Origin: Candidatus Pacearchaeota archaeon
GTDB lineage: Archaea; Nanobdellota; Nanobdellia; Pacearchaeales; UBA284
NCBI GenBank assembly: GCA_026395795.1
Contig: JAPLYB010000036.1
Location: forward strand, 1 to 50,600
Reading direction: 5' to 3'
Length of the DNA stretch: 50,600 nucleotides
How positions within the stretch are numbered: the first letter of the stretch is position 1; each line of letters opens with the position of its first letter. A program made the translations under genes and the position numbers. Positions 50,541 through 50,600 of this stretch are shown one piece after another. Below the pieces are notes generated by a model. It worked only from the letters and a program-made list of their open reading frames with translations. It had not been told where the DNA came from and did not search any database.

Positions 50541-50600
50541 TGAAAAGAGTGAAGATTATAACAAAAACAACACTTATTCTGAAAGGAATAAGATGCTTTC
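50541..50600 (+). CDS. Start of an unknown gene, cut by window end
   Basis: ATG directly after the palindrome, reading MKRVKIITKTTLILKGIRCF to the window edge. Too short to assign. The likely leaderless start and the operator-like palindrome suggest a tightly controlled, perhaps self-regulated, gene. Confidence 0.5.

Noticed and set aside
1-50600. CRISPR array, rRNA genes or riboswitch
   Set aside because: No regularly spaced identical repeats, no rRNA core sequences and no known aptamer pattern were seen. The recurring A/T hairpins are dispersed, not arrayed.

Overview
The window looks like a chromosome segment from a low-GC DPANN archaeon, most like the Woesearchaeota/Pacearchaeota (an inference from gene content; no 16S is present). 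The archaeal markers are Hjc, TrmY, Rpo11, Rpo12, eL41, eL43, eL33, eS17, uL11, Alba, prefoldin beta, Bud32, SepF, EndoQ and a form III-type RuBisCO. TATA boxes of the TTTAAATA/TTTATAAA type are common, and leaders are short or absent. Class II LysRS, ThyX and an IleRS with an HHAW-type HIGH site fit the gene mix of these reduced genomes. Genes are packed tightly and many overlap by 4 bp.

Layout. 1-0.9 kb: the tail of an IS6-like transposase that appears to cut a nuclease-like gene, then a DUF2325 protein. 0.9-4.8 kb: a secreted protein, a membrane-anchored winged-helix regulator, Hjc, and two tiny genes missed by the ORF track (histone-fold DUF1931-like and zinc-ribbon DUF5679-like). 4.9-8.5 kb: translation and tRNA modification (LysRS, TrmY, TtuA-like thiolase) plus an RHH/PIN toxin-antitoxin pair that overlaps ttuA. 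8.7-10 kb: RuBisCO on the plus strand. 10-14.4 kb: a copper/heavy-metal island with CopA, a 50-aa TRASH-like Cys protein, a MerT-like membrane protein with an HMA-like domain, a cupredoxin, and a two-TM winged-helix sensor. 14.4-18.6 kb: Fe-S assembly (IscU, IscS), DUF1858, a probable diadenylate cyclase, a nucleotidyltransferase, a DnaQ exonuclease and an HTH regulator. 18.7-23.3 kb: TrmB regulator, IleRS and an unknown protein. 23.4-24.1 kb: an IS200/IS605-type element with both subterminal hairpins.

24.2-25.6 kb: a small acidic protein, eL41, Rpo11 and a zinc-ribbon/coiled-coil protein. 25.6-30.2 kb: glycosyltransferases (GT2-GtrA, GT-C, a membrane GT2) and a thioredoxin-fold membrane protein. 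30.2-34.2 kb: a type IV pilus/Tad-like secretion core (one ATPase, two TadC/GspF proteins, a small helical protein). 34.3-35.6 kb: Bud32, eS17, Alba. 36.3-36.5 kb: tRNA-Met and tRNA-Arg. 36.6-39.2 kb: Dus, a membrane protein, EndoQ. 39.4-42.8 kb: a thymidylate cluster, ThyX-like double domain, GlyA and Tmk, which together could make CH2-THF and dTMP and convert dTMP to dTDP. 42.8-43.7 kb: an orphan 5' tRNA half, a LAGLIDADG endonuclease and an intron-containing tRNA-Ser. 43.8-47.4 kb: parvulin, a Dph2-like protein lacking its first domain, SepF, prefoldin beta, Rpo12, eL43, tRNA-Pro, uL11, eL33. 47.5-50.6 kb: a large nucleotidyltransferase-fold protein, tRNA-Val with an apparent D-loop intron and a duplicated 3' end, an unknown protein, and the start of a gene behind a perfect palindrome.

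The least expected signals are: a dispersed family of tandem A/T-rich double hairpins in intergenic gaps, three of which carry the Shine-Dalgarno of tiny genes in or beside the second hairpin loop; a Cys/Gly-rich 38-residue in-frame tail after the UAG stop of the MerT-like gene; and the tRNA oddities. No CRISPR array, rRNA operon or complete new defence system was seen.
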